A DNA stretch of 64,000 bases. Source: Phaeoceros laevis (lineage: Eukaryota; Anthocerotophyta; Anthocerotopsida; Notothyladales). A model generated the notes under the pieces. The model was not told the DNA's origin and made no database searches. It saw only the letters and a list, made by a program, of their open reading frames with translations. The first letter of the stretch is position 1; the number at the start of each line of letters is the position of its first letter. The translations under genes and the position numbers were made by a program. Where the stretch lies: positions 1 through 64,000 of the forward strand of contig JBNGIQ010009366.1 of assembly GCA_049999765.1 (NCBI GenBank), written 5' to 3'. This document shows, piece after piece, positions 10,110 to 22,833 of this stretch.

Positions 10110-11656
10110 ATGACTCTGAGGGCAAGTGTGCCAACTTCTGGCCCTGATCAAGGCACTGTTCCGATATACCTCAACATCTACGATTTGACTCCGTTGAATA
10201 GCTATTTCTACTGGGTGGGTCTTGGAATCTACCACTCGGGTATTGAAGGTACTTCATTTCTTTGGCTGCTGCTGCACAATTGAACTGGGCAGGGATTTTC
10301 GTTATTTTTGTCCGTCGGGTTAGAAGACAGCGGTGAGTAGGCACACTGCAAGCTCATGATGTGGTTCATGTACTCTATGTGCTTTACCCTACATCCATGC
10401 GTGAAGCTCCATGAACAGCCCAAAGTTTTGCCCTTCATTGTTGGTTGCAGCTCATGGCGTGGAGTATGCGTTTGGTGCACATGACTTTCCAACCAGTGGT
10501 GTTTTCGAGGTGGATCCACGGAATTGCCCAGGGTTCACCTACAGGACCACAGTTTTGTTAGGAGCTACTGGGCTGGATGCTTTGGATTTCAGGACATTTA
10601 TTGAACAATGTGCTGAAGAGTACAATGGTGATACTTACCATCTTATTGCAAAGAATTGCAACCATTTCTCAGATGACGTCTCCACACGCCTGACTGGCAA
10701 CCCTATACCAGGCTGGGTAAATCGGCTGGCACGACTTGGTACGAGTCTGCATCCCTGGATCTCAGATGGGGCTTAACTGGTGATGCCTTTGTTGAAGCGT
10801 TTTCTCCAATGATACTGACTACTTACTCAACGAAGTCCCTCATTGTGCTGCTTCTAATCTATTTTTGAAACCATTGAAGCTGGCTGATTGTGGAGGGGCA
10901 TTGGTCTACATGCATTTTCACAAAGGTTTGGTTTGGCAGGATGGTTTTGTAATTGTTTATTGCCAGAGACCCTTCAAGTGACTGCTCTTAGTCAATCCCC
11001 TGAAGCTCCAGGATGTAAAGGTGTGGCCAAAGTCCCTTTGATTGATCCCATGTTTCTGATGCTTTCCTTTACTTGGGTGTCTCTCTATGGGGTTGGTATG
11101 GTTGTGAGAGGAACTTTTTGAAGAAAGATCTGTCTGTACCCAATCTTTGACAGTGGTAGTGTTTTCTAGCTTCGTGGATATTCCAGCCTGCTCATACTTT
11201 CTAGTAATTATGTTGGCCATGATATTCCAGGTTGGGTTACTTTTGATCTCTGTTTTTGTCAGAACTCAAGATGTTAGCTTGTAGTTCGTGAGGGGCTTTG
11301 TGTCTGCTGTTATTGAGGGATTATGTGCAGCTTTTTTTCTAGCTTGCTTGATGGAGCACAAGTTTCTTAAGTTATTTTACGTCGTAGAGACTATGAGATA
11401 TATTGAACTTGTGTCTTCCGTTAGGGATTTTTAATATGGTGTAGTGAAAAAGGAAATTCCTTAGATGTTGCAAATCAGGGCAACTGTGTAACATTGTCGC
11501 TCAATTGATTGCTGTTTTCCTGCAGAAAATGGTGATCATGTGGGTGATACAGACTTGGTTGAGAGTGATAGTGAGGACGACCAGCGTTTACTGATTGTAC
11601 CAAATGGTGATTCACGGCTCCTTGTGCATGATCGCATAAAGATGTCTGTGCACTAA
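10110..11656 (+). CDS. PPPDE / DeSI-like cysteine peptidase, 212 aa
   Basis: Exons 10110-10248, 10451-10738, 10940-11020 and 11526-11656 join in phase (all phase 1). The product matches the plant deSI-like family (At1g47740 type). Diagnostic segments are YLNIYDLTPLNSY, LGIYHSGIEAHGVEYAFGAH, CPGFTYRTTVLLG and KNCNHFSDDVSTRL followed by IPGWVNRLARLG and WFCNCLLP. The His of YHSG and the Cys of KNCNHF are the expected catalytic pair. Members of this fold remove SUMO or ubiquitin-like groups or act as deubiquitinases; the substrate here is not known. The C-terminal tail is acidic (DLVESDSEDDQ). The third intron is about 500 bases, long for this window. Confidence 0.9.
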
Positions 11657-12399
11657 CTGTAAGGACTCGGCACCTCTGTTGCAGACACAGTTTTGTTTTA
11701 GGTTTTCTGAAAATTATGTATATGAGCAAGTTTTACAGTGCAAGCTTTGACACGGTGTACTTCTATCGTGTAGCTTGTTGACACTGGCGCTTCTGCTGAA
11801 GTTAGTCCTTTCAGAAGTTGTTACTCCAACGAAGGGCCTCAGCTTCGTGGAGCTCGAAGTTGGCAGTGTATTTCTTAGCCCATGATCTGTCTGGGAGTTC
11901 AACACGGGGCCACTGATGCTGACAAGATTCTTTGTGGTAAATACTTTAGTACTTTAGTGGGGTAGATAGATGTACGTCTGTTGTACACACATAGTCCATT
12001 ATGGTGTCGTCTAAGATGGCTGGACATGCATTGGGAGAAGCCAAGTTGGCTAAGGAGACTAGCAGCTCCAGGCAAGCCAAGAGCGAGAAGCATCCACCTT
12101 CCGAGTGAACGGAAGTTGTAACTGGGGACTTCAATTTCTGGAACAACCGAGTCATAGCCGCGAATGAGCTTTTTAAGGCTGTGGGTGGAGTGGGGTGTGT
12201 GGACTGGACTTAAAAGTCCGAAACCTGTGTGTGTGCGTTCATTGTAGCCCGGATGCAAGCGACTCCGAGCAAGCAATAAACAAGCCCCTAGGGCGGTACT
12301 CGGGCTGTGCTGATAACGCTTTTTTCACGTGGTGCAAGAAGGGAAGTTACACAAGATAAGTTACACTAGGAAGTTGTCCTACTGTCCCACATACAGTAA
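11657..12399. other. Intergenic, no gene seen
   Basis: Several frames give short peptides with stops. A stretch around 11900-12290 reads like decayed coding sequence, possibly from a retroelement, but I could not place it in a family. Confidence 0.35.
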
Positions 12400-13240
12400 G
12401 GCCCGTTTCCCAACGCACGCTCATTGGTGAGTCGATTGAGGGTGTGAAACGAACGGCCTCACCCTCAAAATGACGCGGCATCCACGTCAGGCCCCGTCAC
12501 GCCCCCAAAACTTTGAGGCTTTGGGGGTGGGGGGTCGACCCTCAAGGCTCCTCAATGACCCTCAAAGTACATGCTCCAATCCGAGAAGGGGCCAAAAGTA
12601 CATGCTCCAATCCGAGAAGGGGCCACGTATACACTTGTGGGCCATGTGACAAATGATTGCCGGGGATTACTTTAGGACATCTTGGGTTCCCCTCATTGTG
12701 ATTGTGGCCAGGCAAGAAAGGTAACGCTACCATGCCCGTCGAGCCCGAGGATGAAGACGGTGGCTTGCCTGCTCGGGAGTATGCAAATGCGGACTTGACG
12801 GGGTTCACGCAAGCATTTGGGGCGCCTCAAAGCTCAACCTTTCAACCTGTGCGTTCTGCTCATCGATCTGTGTTACCTTCACCTAGGCCTCTTGCTATTG
12901 GCCACGGCATGTCTCCGCTATTGGCCATGGCATGTCTCCGCTATTGGCCATGGCATGTCTCCAGGTGCCATCTCAATCAATCTTACACAAATGCGTGTTG
13001 GTGGATACACCAATGCACCACCAATGCACCATTTGTGCCAGTGGGAATCCCGGCCAGACAAAGACGCACACACGAATTCGAACGCGAAGAAGGTGAAGCA
13101 TGTCACATAAATGGGAACTCATGTGACCCTCAAATCCGTGTGAAATGGCGTGACCTCCACCCTCAAAGTGACGTGGCCGGGACGGAGCTAAGGGCAACCC
13201 TCAAAATGCGTTTGAGGGTGCCCGTAGTCTGAAACGGGCC
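12400..13240. mobile_element. PIF/Harbinger-type non-autonomous element (MITE-like), 841 bp
   Basis: The element starts GGCCCGTTTC at 12400 and ends with the inverted copy GAAACGGGCC at 13240. It is flanked by the 3-bp duplication TAA at 12397-12399 and 13241-13243. A TAA target duplication and GGCCCGTTT-like termini are typical of PIF/Harbinger (Tourist) elements. Motifs of the form ACCCTCAAA recur inside both ends, giving longer degenerate subterminal inverted repeats. No transposase frame is visible. A three-copy 23-bp tandem repeat lies inside. Confidence 0.78.
12894..12962 (+). repeat. 23-bp tandem repeat, three copies
   Basis: Units at 12894-12916, 12917-12939 and 12940-12962 differ at one position (CCACGG against CCATGG). 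The repeat lies inside the Harbinger-type element. Confidence 0.9.
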
Positions 13241-13288
13241 TAACAAACCAATATTTTACAGTCGGAATTGTGTCGGAGCTAGACTATT

Positions 13289-14852
13289 TCAAATTTTCCC
13301 TTTCCTACGGCTCTTTGCCCTGAATTTGACTCTGGCACGGCGTATGGTGCTGTTCCAGAGTCGCTTCTTCTTTCCACACGAATCGCCGTACTCGTACCCC
13401 GGGTAGGTGCCTCCCATATGAACGGCCGGCGAGGGCCGAGGTCGGTTCAGCCTCGGATCCCAGCTAAGGGCCCCTGCCCCACCAACGGTTCCACCCATGT
13501 GGAACGTGGGCACCAATTCACTTCCCTCTCTTGGCACCGTTTCTGCTGTTATTTGAAACATGGCTAGAAACACCCTGCCCAACCATTCGTGGCAAAGGCC
13601 AACGATAAGGAAAGAAAGGAGGTTGGCCATAAGGCACGGGTATGTACGGCGAGGCAGGGACTCCGACGGCAGGGAGTCTGCACGAGAGACGTGACCCAGT
13701 TTAGCAGATAAACGAGCATATCAACCGCACTGACCATCTCGTCAAAAGAACCTAAGAATTTGACAGACTTACCGCTTTCAAGCGCTGCAGGCTCTGCCTC
13801 GCTGCATATCGTGCCATTATGCTTCCTTGCACGTTCAAGCTCCTCTCTGAGAGCCAAGTTTTCCATGGCTGTATGATGGATCGCTTGCTGAAGACTGGTG
13901 CAGTGACCTTCCAAGTATCTGCATTTGATCTCCAACTCCTTCAGGTAACACTTTTTCCTTGCCCTGGACTCGGATGCTGACTCCCGATTTCTTATTAGCC
14001 TGACAAAGCAACCGTAGAACAGTAAAACTCTGAATCACGACAAACACGTTGCAATTGAAGCGAATTTCAAGATTTCAGGCGATATCAAACACTGTCTCAC
14101 CTCAATTGGCGTTTCTTGTGAGCTTCATCAGTGCCAGTTTCAGGCGTTGATGCAGTGGTGTCCGAAACTTGCTCGTCCAAGAGCTGTGCCCCAACTACAA
14201 TGTGACCTGGCGCATCAACCGTGGCTGATCTCGGCCATTGAGCGTCTGTGCCTCCCAAAGACTGTGCCACATAACCTCGGCAGGGCTTCTTAGTAGCTGA
14301 GGAGTGGAGGGCCTCATTACTACTCCGACGCTTCCGCTTGCCGACGAACACCTCAGTTTCAGCTGCGCCCCGGGCAGATGCCTGACTTAGGTCACCCGAA
14401 GGAGAATTTGCACCTGCACCCTGCACCTGCTCCTCCGCCGGTTGAGGCCAAGATAGAGGAAAAGAACTGTCGTGCTGTTGAATAGCATCTAGCAAGGGCT
14501 CGCAGACGGTATTCTCGGCAGTCCCTCTCTCCTCATCAATGGGGAAGACATCCCAAAAAGGAGATCCACTACCGTCCTCCACAATGTTGCTTCTCCACCA
14601 GTCTCCAACATCGGCACTGCTACCATCACTCACAGCAGTGTAGAAAGGGTCCGCACCCGTAGGTTGCCCTCCGACAACGTCCAAGCCCGGCAACAGCCCG
14701 GGACTGCCAGCTTGGGATTCGGCTGTGCTGCTCTTGCACGTCCCACCCATAAGCTCAACAATCAAGTTGTCCAATTCGCTCTCGCACTCCCCCACCATCG
14801 GTAATCCTGACCCTAGCCCCCAGGAACATCCATGCTCGAGCTGGATGTCCAT
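13289..14852 (-). CDS. bZIP60-type membrane-anchored bZIP factor with IRE1 splice hairpins, copy B
   Basis: Exons on the minus strand are 14852-14101, 13999-13773 and 13677-13289, giving 455 aa from the conserved MDIQ start. An upstream in-frame Met at 14921 would add 23 residues. Exon 2 has the same length as in copy A (227 nt). The bZIP basic region is RNRESASESRARKK. Exon 3 encodes the same hydrophobic stretch (CLMANLLSFLIVGLC, then RVFLAMF) but a different, longer luminal tail. The junction sequence that would be cut by IRE1 is identical to copy A. The processed form would be 371 aa, ending at 13518. Copies A and B are tandem duplicates about 5 kb apart; both look intact. Confidence 0.88.
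13659..13794 (-). promoter_or_regulatory. Predicted IRE1 cleavage sites in copy B mRNA
   Basis: Loop 1 (CUG|CAGC) and its GAGC/GCUU stem are unchanged from copy A. Loop 2 reads CUG|CCGU plus C on the same GACUCC/GGAGUC stem. The cuts would remove 13787-13773 plus 13677-13670, again 23 nt. The processed coding length (1116 nt) is a multiple of three. Confidence 0.85.
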
Positions 14853-15606
14853 AGGGGAGGCATGCGCCTCCGCCAAGGCTGAAACCTGAGATCCAGATCC
14901 GCCAAGCAATCCCGAAATCAATCGAGCACCATTCTAGCCTTCCGATTCCAAACCTTGACCACAAAACGCAAGCGTAGATCACACACAGATCAATTAGCCG
15001 TGCCGAGAAAGGAAGGAGGCTACTTACAACCTGGAGGGAGGAACAACCCCGATACCGGCGTCACCTCCTCGAATGAATGAACTGCAAATTTGGTGAACGC
15101 AAACAAATCACCGACCACTTCAAAAGTCGAAACTTCACAGGTCCGTTGGTGCGGGCCCGTCAGCCTGCGGTGGGCCATCCGGGGAGGGGTTTCTCGGTAA
15201 TTTCCAAGTAACCACCTTCAATCGATTTCCGTTCTCGTCCTGACGCGTAAACATTGCCTGCAAACGCTGTACAGACTGGACTAGGGTGGACTTGATCTGC
15301 TTATTGCCTTCGCTTACTGCTCTCCTCTGGCAGTGTCCTTGGCTCTCTCTCTTCTAGCGTGTCGCGTCCCTCTTTGCCTAGCGAGTCCCATCTGTCGTGC
15401 TCCCTCCTCGTGTTGTGCCTCCGACTCTGCCGCTCTCGCCCGCACCAGCGCCTCTCGCCCGTGCCCTGCTCCGACTTGGCGAGGGAAATTGTCTTGTGGT
15501 CCCTTGCAGTATTACGCTGCACCTGATTCTTCTGATCTTCGCTCTCATCCCTGGTTGCGCCTGGCCAGCTTGGGATCTGCGGCGGGCGGGCCGCCCTGCA
15601 CGAACT
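14853..15606. other. Divergent promoter region between bZIP copy B and RABB1
   Basis: No coding feature supported. The stretch 15300-15600 is pyrimidine-rich and probably the RABB1 5' UTR. Confidence 0.5.
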
Positions 15607-17107
<1,501 letters not shown>

Positions 17108-17998
17108 CATCAGCGACATATCTGCTTACTGACAACTCCAGTGCTTTTTCCTCCCGAATATGTGCCATTGTGGCCAATAAAATTGACCGGGTGATGCCAG
17201 TTTCGGTTACGGCCTGCTAAAGATGGACTGATGGCTAGTGTCATGGTTACAGCTGGAAGCTTTGAGTTGATTCAGGAAGGTTTCCACAGGTGTTGTGCAG
17301 GGGTAGATTCCACATGCTTAAGAATCTTCATTCTTCTATGGAGTGATAGGAAAAAGCAGGAGCTGATAAACCATTTTGGTTGCGGATCGTCAGGTGGTTG
17401 GGCACTGGTTGCACTGGTGCTCCACATCATTCGATGCTGTACAGTTGCCCATCCTATTGGCTCTCTGATTATGTATTTGTAGTTGGTAGCATAGATGCTC
17501 CTGGACAGTGGGTAGACTAGCTATTGATTGAAGGTTTAAGCCGCAGTTTGTTTTCTTCCGAATGGTGCGGTGGTGCCAGGTTGGGGACGGGGGATCCGGG
17601 GGGAAGGCTGAGCCTTCGTAGATAAGCTGGGCTCAGTACCTTTTTTCTTTGACAACAAATGTAAATATGTCCATTTTGTTTGCATTCTTCCCGTCTTGCG
17701 CGTCACAGGCTCATAGCAACGGAGGTGCGTGGGCATTGGTGGTCCATTGATGAGCCTTTCCGCCAGCAGCACAGCCAAAGAGGATACATTTTGATCGGCT
17801 CTGAAGTTCATGCAAACAGAAAAATGGGACAGTGGGTCCAGGTGGGGGTTTACAGACACGTAGGCTAGCGCGACACCCGCACAGTCGGATAAGTGAACCG
17901 GCTGCAGCAATTTGTGTGGCTCGGGTTTCGCTGGCTCCCCTATGGTTTTAGGCAACACACAGTTTCCATAGATCAGATGTAGTGTGTAAGATCCCACG
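17108..17998. other. RABB1 3' UTR and VDE promoter region
   Basis: An AATAAA-type polyadenylation signal lies near 17174, about 70 bases past the RABB1 stop. The rest shows no gene. Confidence 0.5.
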
Positions 17999-19558
17999 AT
18001 GGCGGCTGCGGCACCCGCGCTGTGTTTGAAGTTGCGCTTGTCGACGCCACTTCCAGTCGCTGAATTGTCTGCCTTGCAAGAAAGATCCTCAAGCTCCCTC
18101 TTGGCTTGCGCCTCCTATGGAAGCTCAACTTTTCCTGTCCGATGTTGGTGGCGCTCCGCATCCAGGAAGCAACCTGAGCTGCTGCGAGCTCATTCTCCAA
18201 GCGCAGATAAGGTCAGAGAACCGCTGAAGCCGCTAGCCAAGGAGGTTGGGGAGAAAGAATCAGAGGCTGCCCCTCCGGAGCGGAAATGGAGTGGGGTGCC
18301 GGAGGACAGAGTGCCCGGCGAGGAGCCGCTGTGGTGGTCTGCACCGGTGTATGAGACTCACGGGGTAGAGAGGAGGGACCTGGCTCCGTCCGGGCTATGG
18401 CGCGGGGTGTGGCAGACCATGGCCATTCAGGTGACCACAGCCGTGACTGCCGGAGCGCTGCTTGCTCTGGCTCCCCCGGTGCTCGCCACGGACGCACTCA
18501 AGACCTGTGTTTGCCTGCTCAAGGAGTGCAAGGTGGAGCTGGCGCGCTGCATCGCAGACCCTCTCTGTGCGGCAAATGTGGCCTGTCTGCAGTCATGCAA
18601 CAACCGGCCAGACGAGACGGATTGCCAGATTGGGTGCGGCGACCTGTTTGAGAACAAGGTTGTGGACCAATTCAACGATTGCGCTGTTTCAAGGAAGGGG
18701 TGTGTGCCACAAAAGCCGGACGAGGGCCTGTACCCTGTTCCCCCTCCTTCAGCCCTGGTTCCCAATTTCAACATCGTGAACTTCTCCGGGGACTGGTACA
18801 TCAGCGCGGGCCTGAATCCCACTTTTGACACTTTCGACTGTCAGCTCCACAAGTTTTCGGCATCCCCGGAGCAGATCACGGCGAACCTGTCCTGGAGGAT
18901 TTCTACCCCAGATGGCGGCTTCTTCACTCGAACAGCTGTGCAAAATTTTGTGCAAGATGGGAAGCAACCCGGAGTGCTGTACAACCATGGCAACGAGTTC
19001 CTCCACTACCAGGATGACTGGTACATCCTGGCCGCCAAGACCAAGAACCAGCCGGATGACTTTATTTTCGTGTACTATAGGGGCCAGAATGATGCTTGGG
19101 ACGGTTATGGAGGAGCTGTCGTCTACACTCGCAGTAAGGTCCTGCCTGAGGGCATCGTGCCAGAATTGACGGCCGCAGCGAAGACAGTTGGCCTTGACTT
19201 CAGCCAGTTCAGACGAACAGACAACACTTGTGGCCCGGAGCCACCGTTACTAGCTCGTCTTGAGAAGACTTTGGAGAAGGGGGAAGAGGCACTGGAACTG
19301 ACACTGGTGAAGGGCGAGCAAGCCTTAGTGGAGGAAGTCGTGGAGCTAGAGGAAGCAGTAGTGGACTTGGGCAGGAAGGAGCTGTCTCCTCTCTTAGCCA
19401 GTATTGGGAAGGGGCTTGAGGAGTTGAAGAAGGACGAGGAGAGGCTGGTCCGGGGGCTGGGTGAAGAGGAGAAAGCGGTGTTGGACACGCTGCAGTTGGG
19501 TGCCAAACAGATAGAAGACCTTTTTGGAAGGGCGTTGCCCATCAGGAAGCTGCGATAG
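17999..19558 (+). CDS. VDE: Violaxanthin de-epoxidase, chloroplast, 519 aa, intronless
   Basis: One uninterrupted frame encodes the whole enzyme. About 160 N-terminal residues form a bipartite targeting region: a basic, Ser-rich stromal part, then a hydrophobic thylakoid-transfer segment ending in a VLATDA-like lumenal cleavage site. The mature part starts with the Cys-rich domain ([25 protein letters not shown]). The lipocalin domain follows ([20 protein letters not shown], then [16 protein letters not shown] and [15 protein letters not shown]). The Glu-rich helical C-terminus fits the region tied to membrane binding. The enzyme converts violaxanthin to zeaxanthin in the lumen at low pH, driving photoprotective quenching. 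Having no intron is odd, since VDE genes I know of are split. Confidence 0.97.
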   Translation: MAAAAPALCLKLRLSTPLPVAELSALQERSSSSLLACASYGSSTFPVRCWWRSASRKQPELLRAHSPSADKVREPLKPLAKEVGEKESEAAPPERKWSGVPEDRVPGEEPLWWSAPVYETHGVERRDLAPSGLWRGVWQTMAIQVTTAVTAGALLALAPPVLATDALKTCVCLLKECKVELARCIADPLCAANVACLQSCNNRPDETDCQIGCGDLFENKVVDQFNDCAVSRKGCVPQKPDEGLYPVPPPSALVPNFNIVNFSGDWYISAGLNPTFDTFDCQLHKFSASPEQITANLSWRISTPDGGFFTRTAVQNFVQDGKQPGVLYNHGNEFLHYQDDWYILAAKTKNQPDDFIFVYYRGQNDAWDGYGGAVVYTRSKVLPEGIVPELTAAAKTVGLDFSQFRRTDNTCGPEPPLLARLEKTLEKGEEALELTLVKGEQALVEEVVELEEAVVDLGRKELSPLLASIGKGLEELKKDEERLVRGLGEEEKAVLDTLQLGAKQIEDLFGRALPIRKLR

Positions 19559-19990
19559 ATGTACTCATTCATCTGAACATAAAGAATACATAAAGTGCCT
19601 TGTACATTTTGAGGAGCAACTGACAGACAATGGATTCAAAGTGGCCCTGGAACTCTGTCATTCTCATTGCAGCCCCTGTAATTTCTTTCACACCTCGTGT
19701 AGAAATTGCTGCGCTGTGGGGGTCTACAGTACATATACTGACGCCTCAATGCAGGTGGCTGAAGTTTGAATCCAGTTCGAAGAAATGACTATACTAGATT
19801 AGATACCTCACTAAGCTAAGCAACTGTTTCCTTCCTTCGTGCTGGGGCTGCTTTGGGCTCTAGCTATAAGTCTCTCCACTTACAAGAGTCTCCACTTGTA
19901 CTATCTACTATCAATACAAACCGTTAAGACAACACTTTGGGCATACATGCACCGCCATGAGTACTTGTGTACAAAGTAAAGTTGCTTCTC
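19559..19990. other. Convergent 3' flanks of VDE and the receptor kinase
   Basis: AATACA- and ATAAAG-like poly(A) signals follow the VDE stop. No gene seen. Confidence 0.4.
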
Positions 19991-22833
19991 TCATCTTCCG
20001 TGATTCGCTACAACATCATCCACCTGCGACTGAGGTTGCAGGCCAGCACGCTGCAGCATCTCCACGATCGTGCCCATCTCTGGCCGTTGCAGCGGAGTTG
20101 GATCGGTGCAGCGCAGAGCCACTTTGAGAACTGCAAGCATTTGCTGGCGAACAGGAAACGACTCTGTGCTCACTGAGGCATCCAAAATCTGCTCTGCTGT
20201 CTCCCCACGCGATGGAGCACATCTGACCCAACCCACGAGGTCGAGGCCATTGCCAAACGAGTCATCTGTCGGACATCGACCAGTAAGTAGCTCGAGAAGA
20301 ACCACCCCATAGCTGTAAATATTGCTTTTCTTTGTTACCTGCATTGTAAAAGCATATTCTGCAGAAAACAAAAACATACCCAAGTGCTAGTCAGTGAGGC
20401 CGGCCTTATTCAATTCATAGCTATCTGAATCAGCGCAGGTCCCTCTATTTCCACACACCAAAAAGCAACAAGAACGCTCAACATGTATGCTGCAGTATGA
20501 AACAAGATATCGACATTATCCCAAGTACGTCCATGCATGTCACGGCGTCACTGCCTAGTCAGAAATGTGAACGGGCAGAGCTGTTTCCCACCTGGAGCAA
20601 TGTAACCAATAGAACCAGCAACTGTTGTGATGCTCTTGTGAGCTCTGGATGGCTCAATGACTTCCACAAGCTCGGCATCTCCAACCACAGGATCAAAGGA
20701 GGAACTCAAGAAAATGTTTCCAGAGGTTATGTCAAGGTGAATGACAGGTGTCCGACCTTCATCATGCACATGGGAGAGCCCTTGTGCAACGCCCAAGGCA
20801 ATGTTATAGCGTACTCCCCAGTTCATCTTATCATACTTGGATGACAATCTGTGCTGCAAGACACCTTTGGGGACATGTTCATGTAAAATGTAAAGAGACT
20901 CCTCGTGTAAAATGAATCCCAGAGGCCTCATGATGTTCTTGTGTGCCAAATACTCTCTCTGTAGAACCTTTTCCAGCTCCTGGCAGTTGTTCCTATAGTG
21001 CTCCACAATTGGTTTCTCGACCCTGAGCAACTTGACATTGAGGTCTGGGTAGACACCTTCCCTATTTGCAGCTCGGTACAAGGTGGTGAAGCGGTTCACA
21101 CTTATCAGATTCTCTTTGACAATAGAATTCTGTACCAACTCCTCAAAATTGACTCTGTCTCTGTCATAGACATTTGTGAAGAAGCTTCCAATAACAGGCA
21201 GAGCAGCTGGGTCAATAACTGCACTTCGCCAGCTATTTACAGGGTTCATGCGACGGTACAACCATAAACATGCTAGTGTACAACCCAGTACAAAGACCAA
21301 TCCTGTAACTGCAAACCCGAAATCTCGACCTATCCGCTTCCTTGAATTCCTGCCACCTCCACCAGCACGTTGAGCCACCTGGATGCATGGTGGTATAGAA
21401 ACATTCTGTAACCCCGGATTACAGAGTCCTGGGTTACCATCAAAGTTACTCTGACTCAGGTCTGGAATGCGGAAAAGTGGAAGCTGCCCAGATAGATGAT
21501 TGTTGGACAGATCCAACACAATTAAGGCTAGCATCTGTGTCAACTCCTCAGGAACAGCACCAGACAGTGCGTTGTCAGACAAGTCTAAATAGTTCAACTT
21601 GGTTAGCTTCCCCAATGTCCCTGGAATGTTCCCTGTTAGATGATTACCACTCAAATTCAGCGAATACTGGTTAATCAGATTGCCAAACTCGGGAGGAATG
21701 CTTCCGTTGAAAGTATTGTTGCTCAGCTCTACCTGCAACAACCTGGTGAGACCACCTATTGTGTTGGGAATCTCTCCTGATAGCCGATTGTCGCTCAAAA
21801 GCAAGTGCTCCAAGTTAGCCATCTTACTCAGATTTGAAGGAATAGGACCAGTCAATCCATTGTGGCTCAACTGGAGCGTTAGCAGCTGCCCATTGTCAAA
21901 TATTGCAGGTGGGATGGCACCCGATAGCTTGTTGTTGGCCAGGTTCAAGGCCTTTAAATTCATGAGAGTCCCCAATGCTTGGGGAATGGAGCCGTTAAAT
22001 AGGTTTGCCTCTAAGTTCAGAAGCTGCAGCTGCGATATGTCACCCAACTGGTCCGGGATCTCTCCCTCAAATTTGTTCCCTCCAAGCTCCAAGAATTCCA
22101 AGTTGGACAGCTGCAGAAGAGAACGAGGTAAACTTCCAGTAAGGAAATTGTTTCCCAGACGTAACCTCTGAAGGTTCTTGCAAAGAAATGCATCTTCGGG
22201 GATCCCACCAACCAAGGAGTTGTTGGACAGGTCCATCCATGTGAGTCTGCCCCCCCTGCAAAGTCCTCCAGTAAAATTGCCAGACAGCTTATTGATGGAG
22301 AGATCCACAACGGCGAGAGAAGTGGTGTTGCCCAGGTTCTCCGGGATGGTTCCATTCAGACGATTTCCGCTCAGCCGCAAAACCTGCAGATTTTGGAGCT
22401 TGCCTAGCTCGGCAGGAATGGAGCCAGACAAGTTGTTATTGGAGAGGTCCAGCCACTTCAATTCGTTGGCGTCGCCAATGCCAGAAGCAATCGGACCCTC
22501 GAACCCGTTATTCGACAGATCAAGCTTGATCAGACTTTGCAGCTGTCCTAGAAAATCTGGCAGAGTTCCGGAAAGTCCCAAGCCGGCGAGCTGGAGAACG
22601 GCCACAACTTGACAGGATGCGTTCCACTCCACCTGTTTCCAGTCGCAAGGATCGGTTCCCTCACTCCAGCTGTCAAGCACGTTATAACCAGGGGAGCCCT
22701 CGATCCCACGTCCGACGTTCATCTTGAAGTCGAGCAATAATTTGCCATCCTTGGTGAGCGACACAACACCCTCTCCAAAAAAAAGGAAGAGGAAAAAAAA
22801 ACTCCACAGCTGAGCTGCTCTAGATCCTGGCAT
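19991..22833 (-). CDS. LRR receptor-like kinase of the PXC3 (At2g41820) type, 869 aa
   Basis: Exon 1 is 22833-20592 and exon 2 is 20358-19991, joined in phase. The Met at 22833 (MPGSRAAQLWSFFFLFLFF) gives a clean signal peptide; an in-frame Met 19 residues upstream is less likely. An N-terminal cap is followed by about 16-17 leucine-rich repeats, one membrane segment (FAVTGLVFVLGCTLACLWLY) and a kinase domain. The kinase is atypical: HRD reads HLD, DFG reads DAE, and the glycine loop is not obvious, while a Lys (NVKLLR) and SIGYIAP remain. The PXC3 clade shares these changes, so this is probably a weak kinase or pseudokinase working with co-receptors. PXY-correlated kinases are linked to vascular development in seed plants; the role here is unknown. 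Confidence 0.92.

Noticed and set aside
11899-12290. Retrotransposon remnant
   Set aside because: Looks like decayed coding sequence but lacks identifiable gag, protease, integrase or RT motifs.
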